From: Apricaphanius iberus
Lineage: Eukaryota > Chordata > Actinopteri > Cyprinodontiformes > Aphaniidae
Reading direction: 5' to 3'
DNA: 64,000 nucleotides
NCBI GenBank assembly: GCA_028564705.1
Contig: JAPXFQ010000831.1
Span: 1,736,001 to 1,800,000 of the forward strand
Shown here piece after piece: positions 14,601-26,600 of this stretch. The notes beneath the pieces were generated by a model that was not told the origin of the DNA, made no database searches, and saw nothing but the letters and a program-made list of their open reading frames with translations. The position numbers and the translations under genes are program-made. Within the stretch, counting starts at the first letter, position 1, and every line of letters starts with the position of its first letter.

Positions 14601-17600
14601 CTAATCCCGTAGGTTACAACCTGCCTGATCTTCTCCACCTTCCATGAGCTCCTCCCCCTGCTTCCAAATTACTGACTGGAAAAGAAAAAAGCTAACATAT
14701 TTCTATTAAAAAAAAATGACTGGAAGGGCAGACTCTGTGTAACGACGTTAGAGTCGAATAAAACTGTGTCCGATTCTGTCTCAGCAGCCAAGTTGTTAAA
14801 GGTCTAATTCACTAGTTTTTTCAATGAATTTCTTATGGACTTCAGTCCAGTTATATGCGTTTAAAGACGATTTACCTGGAATAATCAACTCTTTGGCTGC
14901 CTTTCATCAAATGATTAACTGAACTTACTTCTGACTCACTGGTTTTTATCTTTATTTTTTTCTGTGGTAAATGCAGGGAGAAGGGTTTGGAGAAAATGTC
15001 CATATGCAGCATTCGTATGCAACTCATAGTGACTGATTGTATTTTTAAAAACTAGTTTTTCATTATTTTTAGTGGATACCTTTAAAACATTGCAATTTTA
15101 GGTTTCTTTAGGCGTGTGCTGGGGCAAGATTCTTTTTGTGGAAAAATATGATACCAAGGCAATAATTTTTTTTATTTAAAAAAAAAATTTAATATATTAT
15201 TTTAACAGGATTAGAACTTAGTCTGGATTATTTTTTCCATCAGAAAAGATACAGATTATTTGTACTCCTGTTTATGATGTTGCTTATAGATTATTAGAGT
15301 TAGTATGTCATTACCATCTCAAAAGTTGAAATAATATCCTGAGGAGCTGAAGAGGAGGCTTCATGGAGGAGAAAGTTTGAACCATCTCTTGTATGCATCA
15401 TAATGGGCAAGGATTTCTTAAAGAGTTTAAACTCGCCAGAGAGAGAGATTTAAAGAGGAGCAGCAAAAGCAAATGAAGTCGTTTAGCAGCCAACAATTTA
15501 TCGTAGCATAAAGGACATGATGCTGTAGAATAGCAGGTCTGCTGCCTGGATCTTGAGCTGTTAGCATATCATGACAGTCATGAGACTGTCATACATACAG
15601 CAACAGTCTTCAGTCAGAGGCCTCCTCAGATTCATTGCAAGTCTGACCGCTACTGGAGTCCTTACCTCTCCTGCAGTCAGAAGGCCAAATGGTGGAAGTC
15701 ACCATATAGAGCATAAATGGAGATAATCTATCAATCTGTTCATTTTCTGTTGGCTTTAAAGCTACCAGCTGTATAATGGAGCGTTCTGCACATTGTTTCG
15801 TAAGCAGATCAGAAAGAAAATCTGAATCTTTATATGTTCATGTCCCCAGGCTTTCACCTTCAAAAAGCAGCTTTCAGGTGTTCTGGGAAAAACAACAGGA
15901 AACGTAGGGGTGTGATTTTAGTTAATGTCACTTTTCCTGTTTTTCTCCTCATCGCCACTCTGCTCACGGATCTAGCTACAGGAAGTGGTGGAAATCCAGG
16001 GCAGAGTGGAGATTCTGTCTGCAATGACACGAGTCCCCAACAGCTTGTTTCATCTCCTCCCCCACTGGTGTAGTAGGGATATGTCTTCAGCAACTCACAG
16101 CCAGTAAGAAATGGGCCTCATCTCTAAAACCTGTCCCTTGGATTCACCGTCTTCCTAATCATCCTATGCATTAATCTGAGGTCAGTTGGTCCTGTTATTT
16201 GCTCTCATATATCCAGGTTTCTAAATTAGCCTTAGTCCCCAGTGAAGGCACATTGTGTGTAAGCAGGCCCCTTGCAGCACGTCTAAAATTGCCTGGACGA
16301 CTTGTCCTGTTCATTTCAGTTCACACAAAAGCTCGTGCATTTCGGTCCCCAACCACCCAGATCCCTCACATCGCTGTGAAATAGCCTCCTACTTAATCTA
16401 CCTGCTTGTGCGTGGCTCCTTCAGGGGGGGATTGGAGGGTCCTAATGCACTACTCAGCAAAAGAGGTCCACTAACAAGGCTGGCTAAAAGGCACGGACCG
16501 TTTTAATCTGCCCTCGTCCTCCTGTGGCGAGGAGAGGGACCAGGCAGGCCCCTGGCCAATCTTTGCCTCTCTTTGAAGGTTCCCCTAATCCCCTTGCAGA
16601 GAGGCAGGGAAATGCAGAAATGTGCATACTCCTGTGGGTTGATTTTCAAGAGAGTTGCATTCAGGACTCTAAAACCAGAGATATGACAGAACCTCTCTGT
16701 CTTTCTCTCTCATCCACTTGGTCTTTTCTGTCTTACACATGCAAATCCTCCTACAGTTGTTTCTGAACTTGTGGCGGAACCGTTCTGCCGCCAAGGTTCC
16801 ACATTTGAAGTGAGAACACACACACTTCGCACTGCAAGCACATTGCTTTCATGTCTCCTCCAGCCAGCGACCATGTGCCCCAGTGTTGGAGGCAGGAAAA
16901 TGGGATTGTATAGAACTTAGCGTTTGCAGCGCCTAAAGGCTGCCCATCAAATTCACTCCTTCCTCAGCTCAAATGGTTTCAAACTCAGTTCTAGTCCCAC
17001 CATTGGCAGAAGAGGGTGGTTAAGTTCTACCAATAAAGCAAAAACAACATGATGATCTGTAAATGTGATGCAGTTAAATAATGTACCTTAATGATAAATG
17101 TAAATGTCGGAGGTATTAAACTAATTCTACGGTAGTTGTTGTGAATGAAATTACATATGATTCACCATTAATATTTTTAGTCAACAAATTTTAGCAATCT
17201 TTCTTGGTTTCCAATGAAAACTATTTTCTTACATAAAATAGCAGGTTTAAAAATATATAAAGACAGATGAGGTCTAAATTAAATTATCTACATGTTTAAC
17301 TCCATCAGATAAGCAGCCTGCTGCTGCTAATATTGAGCCTTCAGTGAAAACTAAACCAGCCAACCAGGTGTCTGAATGTCTTTTTAAAATCATAAACTCT
17401 CAGATTAAAAAGCCAACTTTAAACATCAAAGTTTAACCAAGTCCTAAATATGCAGATTTTGAAAATGTCTCCTAAATGATATTTAGTTGTATCTTAAATG
17501 TGTGTCCGACTAAGAACGTGATTATTTTACGTAGCGACAAGAATGTAGGCCCAATCATTCCCTCCCAACCCTTGAAATAATCCAACTTTTGTAGATTTCT

Positions 17601-20600
17601 TTTGAAACAAAACTAAAAGTATTTCTTCGTTATGACCTATTAAAGTATAAACTTTTTCCTGTGCATCAGTATTCATGACTGAAATTAGCCCTATATTTTC
17701 ATGCTTGACATAAAAGCATTTTGTATATGAATGTGTTTCATTTCCAAAACAGATGGTTTAATCCAGATATTTACACAACCTTTCCTGCTATGCATCATTT
17801 GGGATTGCCAAAAGTATTTCTGATTGCCAGAAGAAGAGAGTTTTAAAAACTATTTTTTACTTTTTTAAAGAATTTTACATACTTTAGGATCAACATGCCT
17901 TTAAAAAAATTTGGTAAAGCCTGACTGACTTCATAGCTTTGTAACCTTCTGATACATGGAGACCATTCAAAACAAATTGAGTTCATTAGAGGCATACCCA
18001 TATGGTTGCCTTAAGGCAATACCTTAAACCTGCTGCTTTCTTGTGTGACATGAAAAAAATCAAAGGAAATCTGGAAAAATATCTGAATCATGCACCTCTG
18101 CACAAAATTTCTGCATACAGTTTCCAGATATATTAAAGTAATACAATCATCTGTTAAAACTGTTTCATTGAAGCATAGGCGACATGGAAAGGGTCAGCCA
18201 TTATATCGTTTTGGAACAAAGACAGAGGTTTATATTCCAAAGATGCAAATTTTTTGGTATAAAATAATTTTACTATCTTACCAGAAAAAGCAACATAACC
18301 CTCTGAATAACTGTCCGAAACTGGTTAATCTGTGACATTAAAAGTGAAATGAGTCCTGTATAGTGTTGTTTAAATATATATATATATATATATATATCTT
18401 ATCCTACATCGATTCTTAGTTAAATTTCTAAACATAGACTTTACATCAAATTTTAATTAAAACATTTCTCATTGTTTGCACTTTTTACAGCTAAAGTAAG
18501 TAAAGTTCAGACAATCATTTAAAGACTTAGCCAATTCTGCATATTTTATCAAATTAACTGAGTCGATTGCAGGCGTCATTTCCAGTTAGATGCACCCGTA
18601 TTCTGGCGCTTTGGAACCACTCTTTGTTATGGAGTCTTACAAACATCTTTCTGAAGGAGTCATCCCAAACAAGTACCTGTCATAACGGATTCTAAATCTT
18701 CAGAATTTGAATCAAATCTTGAAATTTGTATAAGACACCTAGCTTAAGCCTCTATCAAGAAATGCCTCTCAGAGAGGAATAAGCCATTTCTCCTAAAGGA
18801 TTGGAATTTAAGTGGCTGGCCATAATGACAGTTGAAGAGAAAAAGTGGACAAATGTCAAGTTCAACGGTGTCAGCATTGTTATGTGTAGGGCCTTTTGCC
18901 TTGCACAATATACAAAATGGATAATCTAAGAAGCTAAAGCATCAGCATAAATGGTTTTATCAAATGCTAATTTGTCAGCTTAATCTGCTGACAAATTAGT
19001 GACCAGAAGGTCAATGCTTTGGAGTGACCGTAACAGCTGTGAGCTTGATCTAATAGAATATTTGTTGTACGAGCTGAAAAGATGTGTATGAGTGAGCAAA
19101 GCAGAGTACAAATTTCATTCACACTAGTTTTATTGGGAGAAAATGTCTAATTTTCTATGGAGATCTATATAAGTTAAAATCTATATACCCTTTAAGTCTT
19201 TTGGTATGTTGCAGATGGTTGAAATTCTTTTGATTCCAACAGACTCTAAAGTTTAGTCTGGTTTACCGGCACATAGGGCAAACAGTTGGCTTAAATGGCT
19301 GTCGTAACCATACTAAATGATATATATTTTATTAATTGGGATGATGTTTTATAACTACACTATTTAAATCTTTGAAGTATTCAGTTAATTATTCAGACAG
19401 TAACATTTTGTAATATCCAGAAAGAGCTGAATTTGATAAGTTGACAAAATAAATCAAATTAATTTCACTTCTGATGTGTGAAGGGAACTTAAAAGAAAAA
19501 AATAAGTTATTCTTAGTATCTGCCCTAGACTTCATGAATAATTTCAAATGTTTGGCTTTGTCAGGTTGCATTAGTACACAAAACCTAAAGACACTCATGG
19601 AAGGTGTTTAAAAAGTGCTCACTCATCAAAAGTTTTTCATCAACATCACACAAGATTCTCAAATCTGTGTTTTAAGAGAGGGCTTCAGTGATCTGCTTTA
19701 AGTCAGGATCTCTGAATCTGATGCAAATCCTTTTGCAGCATTTAAACCTCCCAAATCATCCCTGGCCAAATCCCTTCAAGATATTCCCTGCTCGATTGGA
19801 TGGCATTAAAGGATCGCGGCGACAGAACAATACGCCGTCTGCCAGTGTGGCGGAATGAGGGATAAAGGCAGGGTTGGGGAGTGAGGGGAGAGAGAAAAAC
19901 GGAACAAAAGCGGATGGTTACACTAAAGGTTGCAGACGCAGATTGAGATTGTTGAAGTGGGAAGAGGGTTTTTTTTTTCTATTTTCATACAGAGAAATGA
20001 TGATTAAACACTGAACAACAAAGAGATATCCTTAGACACACTTGGCATTAAATGTCCCTGAAAGCTAGTGCAGATTTAGTAATTCATCTAAACTATCATG
20101 TACAATGTGGGTTTAATTTTCTAGATTATTGGTGAACTCTCATCTGATGGTAATGATTAACACTTTGATTACCGGCACATTTCATACGGGTCAACAAAAA
20201 TCCCCCCCCCCCCCCCCCCCCCACAATCAAAAGTACTGATAGGTAACTGATTGAAGAACAAATTCTCTTTTGTGCCATTGTTTTTCTCTTTTCTAGTGTT
20301 GGTGGCACAGAGTCTATGTATAAGTCTGTCAGCATATATTGATGGGGTTAGCACACAGCACCAGGGCAGCCTACTTCACTCTCCTGAAGTCCAATAAAAG
20401 GCTGTAATAAGCCCCATAGATCTAGAAACCATTGCAAGGTCTGGGGCACAGACTGGGCTAACTACCCATACATTGCCCATTTCTCCTGACCCCCCGAGTA
20501 ACTGTTGGAGTGAACTATGCTTTACCAATTAAATTACTGCTTCTCTCCAACATACAGCCTTACATACTAAACACCCACCAGTGTTCTCCCTGCCAAAGCA

Positions 20601-23600
20601 ACTTTATTTGTGTAGCACCCTTCATATACAAGGTAACTCAAAGTGATTTATGGGAAAATAAAGGACCGTACTTGAAAAAGGCTTTTTTTAAAGCAAGAAT
20701 AGAAAACTCTAAGTATTACATAAAAATAAATGGATTTAAAAACAGCAAATAGGCTAGACTAACAGTTTCTGTACCTGATAGGTTTTCAGATTTCCATCGT
20801 CGAAGCACACTTTCAAGCCCAAACCAATTAATACTTCAATGAATAATCATGAGATTTTTAAGTCCATCTTTCAATTTAAAGGGGAAGTTTGTTTTTTCGT
20901 TTTTTTTACTTTCAACCTGGACATTATTTATAGCTTGCATTATGTTCGCCTACTCACCCAAAAAAAGTTTGGAGCCTTTTGGAGTCCCTTGGAAGACTTT
21001 TTTTATTCAGTCTCGATCAGCGTATGTTCACATAATGGGAGTTGTGAGGACACTGCAATCTGCCACAAAACTCCTTCATTTCAACAATTTCTTTTTTATT
21101 TTTTTTTATTTTCTATTGCTATTACCTTCGGTTTTCGGAGCGTCTCGGAATCGCTTCTTTGTTGTCTTCTGGGGTATTTACAGGTGTTTATTCCAACCGA
21201 TTCCAACTTGGAACAACAAACTGCAATGACCATTACGTCGCCGCCGTCATCCATCCCAGTTGTAGTCTGAGCAGGGTTTTCACTCTGTGCTCTACGGCGG
21301 CAGAGAGTTAGACAGAACTTTCTACAGAAAACATCAACATACTTCACGCTTGCGTGTTTCAAAATTGCACAAACAAGATCCAAAACAAGTGGACTAAGAC
21401 CGTCGTGTAGCACAGAGTAAAAGTCCTGCTCAGACTACAACTTCCATGAGGCCCTGCGGTAATGAGTTTTTTGTACGTTGAAATAAAAGCCTCTAAATAC
21501 CCTGGTAGACGACGAAGAAGCACCTCTGAGACGCTCTGAACTCCCAAGGGAATAACGTTAGAGATTTATAACAAAACATTGGTGAAATGGAGTTTTGAGG
21601 CAGATAATGCCTTATTTAGAGAAAGCTCTTGCCGTGCCCCCACAGCTCCCATGATATGAATACAAACTGAATATAATCTTCTCCTAAAGGACTCTAAGTG
21701 GATCCAAACTTTACTGGGTGAGTAGGCAAATCTAATGCATGCCATAAATAAAGCCCAGATAAAAAAAAAAAACTTCTCCCTTAAGGACTAGTGTCACGTG
21801 GTTGACTTTCCTGGTATTGGTTAGGACCCTGAGAGCAGGATTTTGGCTTAACTGCAGCTGCCTGATTGATTTTATGTCAGCAAACAGTAGCATTGTACAG
21901 AGGTATCTTAGAATACTGAAGCACAGAAGAGGGGGTGAGCAGTGCATGAAGTTGTTTCATCAGAATACACATAGTAAGATGCTCTAGCAATTTATAATCA
22001 AAGCAACATGGAGATTTTCAATTAAAGTGGCCCCAGGACGGAGCCGTGAGGATTTCCACATAATCTTTTGTTCATAAGGTTGTTCTAGGTCCGGCCGCCA
22101 ACTATCGGACCCAAAATAAATTGAGTAAAGTATAGAAATGTAAGAAATAAGGTGCACAAATGTATAAAAGATAATGTGGATTGTAAAATGCGTAAAGTGT
22201 TGTTGAAAGCAATCTGGGTATTTACTGTAGAGCAGCAGTGAGGCAGAAAGCTGAAAACCCTTCTCTGCTGACAGTGGAGAGCCAACTTTTTCAGTTTGCG
22301 GCGCCTGCACTGGAGAGGTCTGTTATGATGCAGAAATAAAGGTTTTATTAGAACAGTTCACTCCTCACTTTGTAATCTGCCACTCCGTTCTGTACCTCTG
22401 TAAGCTGCAGGATTGACAGTAATGGGGTGGAGCAACCGTGATGCGTTTGTAATAATCTGACTGCAGTCAGGTTCTCGTCTATGCTAATGAGTCGGTGTGT
22501 TGTTGGTTTTGCATGGCTAATGGAACACACTGCTAGAGCACTGTGAAAAGTAAAAGAAAAAGCGGCTTTGCATGACAACTCTAAAAGTATAAGAAAGCCA
22601 GAGGAGGGTTGCAGGAGATTGCATTGTTAGTCATCGGTGGAAAAGGAAAATCCAGTTGAGGCCTAATTCCCCTGGCAGATCTGATCACAAAAGCGAAGGA
22701 GCAGGGCAGAGGAAAGAAAATTGCCTTTCAAAGTACAGCAGTAATTTTTGGAGAGTGAACGTAATGTACTCCAGCATAGACTTTTAATGTTCCGTTTATT
22801 AAAGTGACAGGAAAAAATGTTGAACTCCTTTGTAATTTTCTTTTTTTCCTATGAATGTTTGAAAGTCGTAGAGTAATTTTTTTCTGGATTGGTTTGTTTT
22901 GCTTCCAATCTAATTCCAAAAGTAGGAGATCTGTTCAGCAGCATGTTCTGACTTTATTTACTGAGCAGTTGTGGGATTTAGAATCGCGCCTGAGAAAATG
23001 CCAGGAGAAAGTTTGCTGCATGTGTTTTTTATTTCTGTTTGCGATCCAGGTTCCAAGTTTGCTTTCGCTGACTTGAATCAATTAAACTTCTTGTCAGTAA
23101 TTTATTTTGTGTGGAAATGTTTTGAAGCTTGCTACAACTACTCATTCCTTCCTCTTCTCTCGCCCTCTGCTTCTTGAGAGTGTGGAGTTGTTGATAAGTC
23201 GTCTTGGCAGCTTGGCGGGAGTAATCATTTCCCTCCAGATGTTAGAGTTTGGGAAGGAACCAAAAGGGAGGGGAACAAAGGAGAGAGGAGGGGGTTTGCT
23301 CCGGTACCAGTTCCACCCCAGTACATGAAGTCAGCCTCTCCTCCCTCCCAAAGGCTCCCAGTGTCGCCTCCTCCACACCACTCCTCTGAAACGTTCCCCT
23401 CCCCTCCTCGTTCTTGGCTCTGCACACACAGCCTCCGTGCTTCCCAGGTGGCAGCCGGGGCAGGCTGTGTTTACTGCTCAGGTAATTGGAGTAGTTTGGA
23501 GAGAGTCTGACCCTGGCCCTGCTGATGCCTCACATAGAAATGTGTGTGTGTTTGAGGTTGGGCGTTCACAATCACATGTGTGCATACGCCTGTTTGTGAT

Positions 23601-26600
23601 GACGGGTAGCGAGACCAGGGAAGGAAAGCAGGGCTTAGTCGGTGTCGGGCCATTGGGGAGCAGACAAATTGGCTTTCACTACTCTTTTCTGTCTTTTCTT
23701 GTCTCCTTTTCTCCACCAGCCCCTTTCCTCTTTCCTCTCATCTCTCCATCTCCTCACTAAATCAAAGATGATCTTTCATTCTGCCTTTTGTAAATGCGTC
23801 GCTGGGCTTTTCCTCCTCCTAGACCTATTTGTTCCCTTCCCTTTCGTTCTCTTTTTGCTCGTGTTTTCTGAGCTTAGCTGTTAGCTGAGCTGCATTCCAG
23901 ACGAATCTTGCCAGATATGAGCTAAAATCCCTCCACCCCTCACTTCAGCTGTAGCTACAAACGCGAGCGAATTCAACCGACCCAACCCAAATGGATGTTT
24001 TTCATGAGTTGGTTTGGGGAGGAGAGGGCCTGAAAGCAGAGCATAGGTGCAGGCGGACACTCATCTGTTTCTCATTGTTTCAAAACGCTCCTGGAGAGCA
24101 AAAGCAATAAACAGAATCTGGCTTTAGCTACAGCTTGTATTTGCATACATATTGTTACAAGCTTGTGTCAGAACAGGCATCAAAGTAGGACGTTTTTGAT
24201 AAATAAAGGTCTGTTCTTTTATAGAATGAACAATCGCACTGCTATCAGTTTTAACATGCTCCTTTCAATTATTGATCCAATTACATTGGCTGGGGAAGCT
24301 GAAAAACTTCTGTGCAATGCTACTCGATGCACTATAGGCTGTTGTTTGCAAAGCGAGCCAATCCAGGCGCACCATTTATGTTCTTGGTTGCTGATTGGCT
24401 GTATCCCCAAAAGTGCAGATACGGAAAAAGTGCCGATGTTAGCTTGTGGTCAATGTTGCACATTGATGCATATAAAGATATATTAGAATAGGCTGTTTTA
24501 AGTGTTTTAGAGGGAGTCTAAAGTGTTCTCATTTGTGCCTCACTATAATTAGAAATTTAAGTTTGTATCAATATAGTTTTGTATTCACACCAGCGCAAAA
24601 GGTCCGGACCAAGGGAGGAAAAGAATTATAGTGCGTTTTAAGCAAACTAAACAATGCTGGTGTGACTACGCCCCAAACGCGTCACATTCTCAACACTCCA
24701 ACCTAGTTTTATAATTAGATCTAGTTGATCGACTTGAACCAAGATGGTGAAAACTGCTACCAACTACCAGTCATATTTTTAGTTAAACTATAAAATTTAC
24801 TGCCATCAGCAATGGTTATATTCAAGTTAAAAAAAAAATAATAATAAAAACCTCAAAACGTCTTTTGAATACTGTTACATTATTGTAACATAAAATATTG
24901 CAGTATATCAGTGTATCGATATTTTCTTACATCCCTAGTGATAGAGACGACAATTAGCAGGGCGTCTCCTTCTCTCTGCTGGCTGAGGGGTTTTAGCAGA
25001 GGCTGGGTTATTCTAGAGAAGTTTTAAACATAAACAATTAATACTTTTGTAGCATTAAAGTAAAAAAAGAAAAATAATTCCAATCAAGATGGATCTAATT
25101 TGGGTCCAAATCCCAACTGTGGGACCTCTTCTCTAAAGGAAGAAGCATGACAGTGATGTAGTTTATGTCAGCTGACCTCATTGTCAGGTAGGACATGGCT
25201 CACCTATTTGAGCTCATCTCCCTCCTCTTCCCTTCCTATTTCTCTCTCGTTCCCCTCATCCCTCCGTCTTGCTTGTCTCTGATAGCTTTCGCCGCTCTGC
25301 TGATTTCACAAATAGGCCTCATTGATTGAATCAGATTCTTGTGGATAGAGCGGCTTTATTGAGTGGCTTTTCCGTTGATGGACAGCAACACGAGGATGTG
25401 TGCGTGTCTGTCGCATGCATGCATGTGTGAACGACGGGGAAAAGCAAAAATTTCCTCCCCTCGTTCCCCCTCATCCTCTAATCCAGCACCCGTCCCTCTC
25501 GGAGGTATTCAGCAGTCGGAGAATTACAAACTCTAGCGAGATGCTCGTTCTCGCAGTCGCATCCTCTAACTGACTGGTGCATTATGACTTCTCCACGCTG
25601 ACTGAGAAGTGTGTTAATTGTGACGACACCCCAAGGAAGTCGGCATTTAGCAGTTAACTGCTCTCCACGGCGGCGTTTAAAGCTGCGCGGGCCCAGCGTA
25701 CCCATGATGAAAGTGGGCAGCGTCATCATTGGCTTTATGATCCTGTGTGCAGTCACTCTGAGTCTGTCATCTTTCATCTGAAGCTCATGCTGGGTTCTGA
25801 ATCTGCTCCCACATCCCAGATGTCCCAAATAGTTTTCCCGTGAAATGTCTGGGGTGGAATTTTACTGGGTTTCTTCGTGGCCTGGAAAAGTTTGGAGATT
25901 GATTTGATTGAAAGACGTTGGTCTGAAAGGTGATTGAAAAAATGAGTATGGAAAAAATTTCCCCTTGTCTATGTCCTCTTATTTATCCTTCTGGGCATCC
26001 AGTTATGCATTTGTCTTCTCAACTGTCCATTCATTTGTCTATTTTTTTGGCCTCATATCATTCACTTTATTTGCAAAATCAATCCATCCAGTCTTTAAGC
26101 TTTTCTACTTAACTTGAAGAAAATGGGTAAAAGTATCTCTGGAAACGCAAGTCTGTAAAAGTTCGACTTAAAACATGAGAGGAATTACTGATTTAAGTGC
26201 TTAGTTTATCTAAACTGTTTGTTTCTGATCTGAAAGCGCATTGATCCATCAGCATAGCCTTGCTTCTCCAACAAACTCTTAGTAGAAACGGAGCGGTGTC
26301 GTCTGCCTTTCCACCGAGGCGTCACAGCGTTCTAAGCTCTGTTTTGTCTTTCTCCACTCCCAACAGGCAGCTTGCCACCTGTGCAGAGTGGGATGGATTA
26401 GGGTCTCTTTGTTTTAACCCTCACAGACCTGCACATCTGTCATAATAGAGCGCACACAGATACAGATAAGCTGCTCAATCTTTTCTAAGGAGCGCATCCT
26501 GTTAGAATGTCCTGCTTCTGATTCTCTCCTACATCAACCCTTCAGATATGAAAACGTTGTGATGTTTTTAGCTAAAATAAGTGTTTCTGGACGCACCAGG

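Noticed and set aside
20839..21413. Open frames of 105-143 codons on both strands
   Set aside because: They lie within the palindromic foldback element and mirror each other.
23225..23760. Cluster of overlapping short frames on both strands
   Set aside because: The local GC-rich, CT-rich composition keeps frames open by chance. No domain or splice structure is present.
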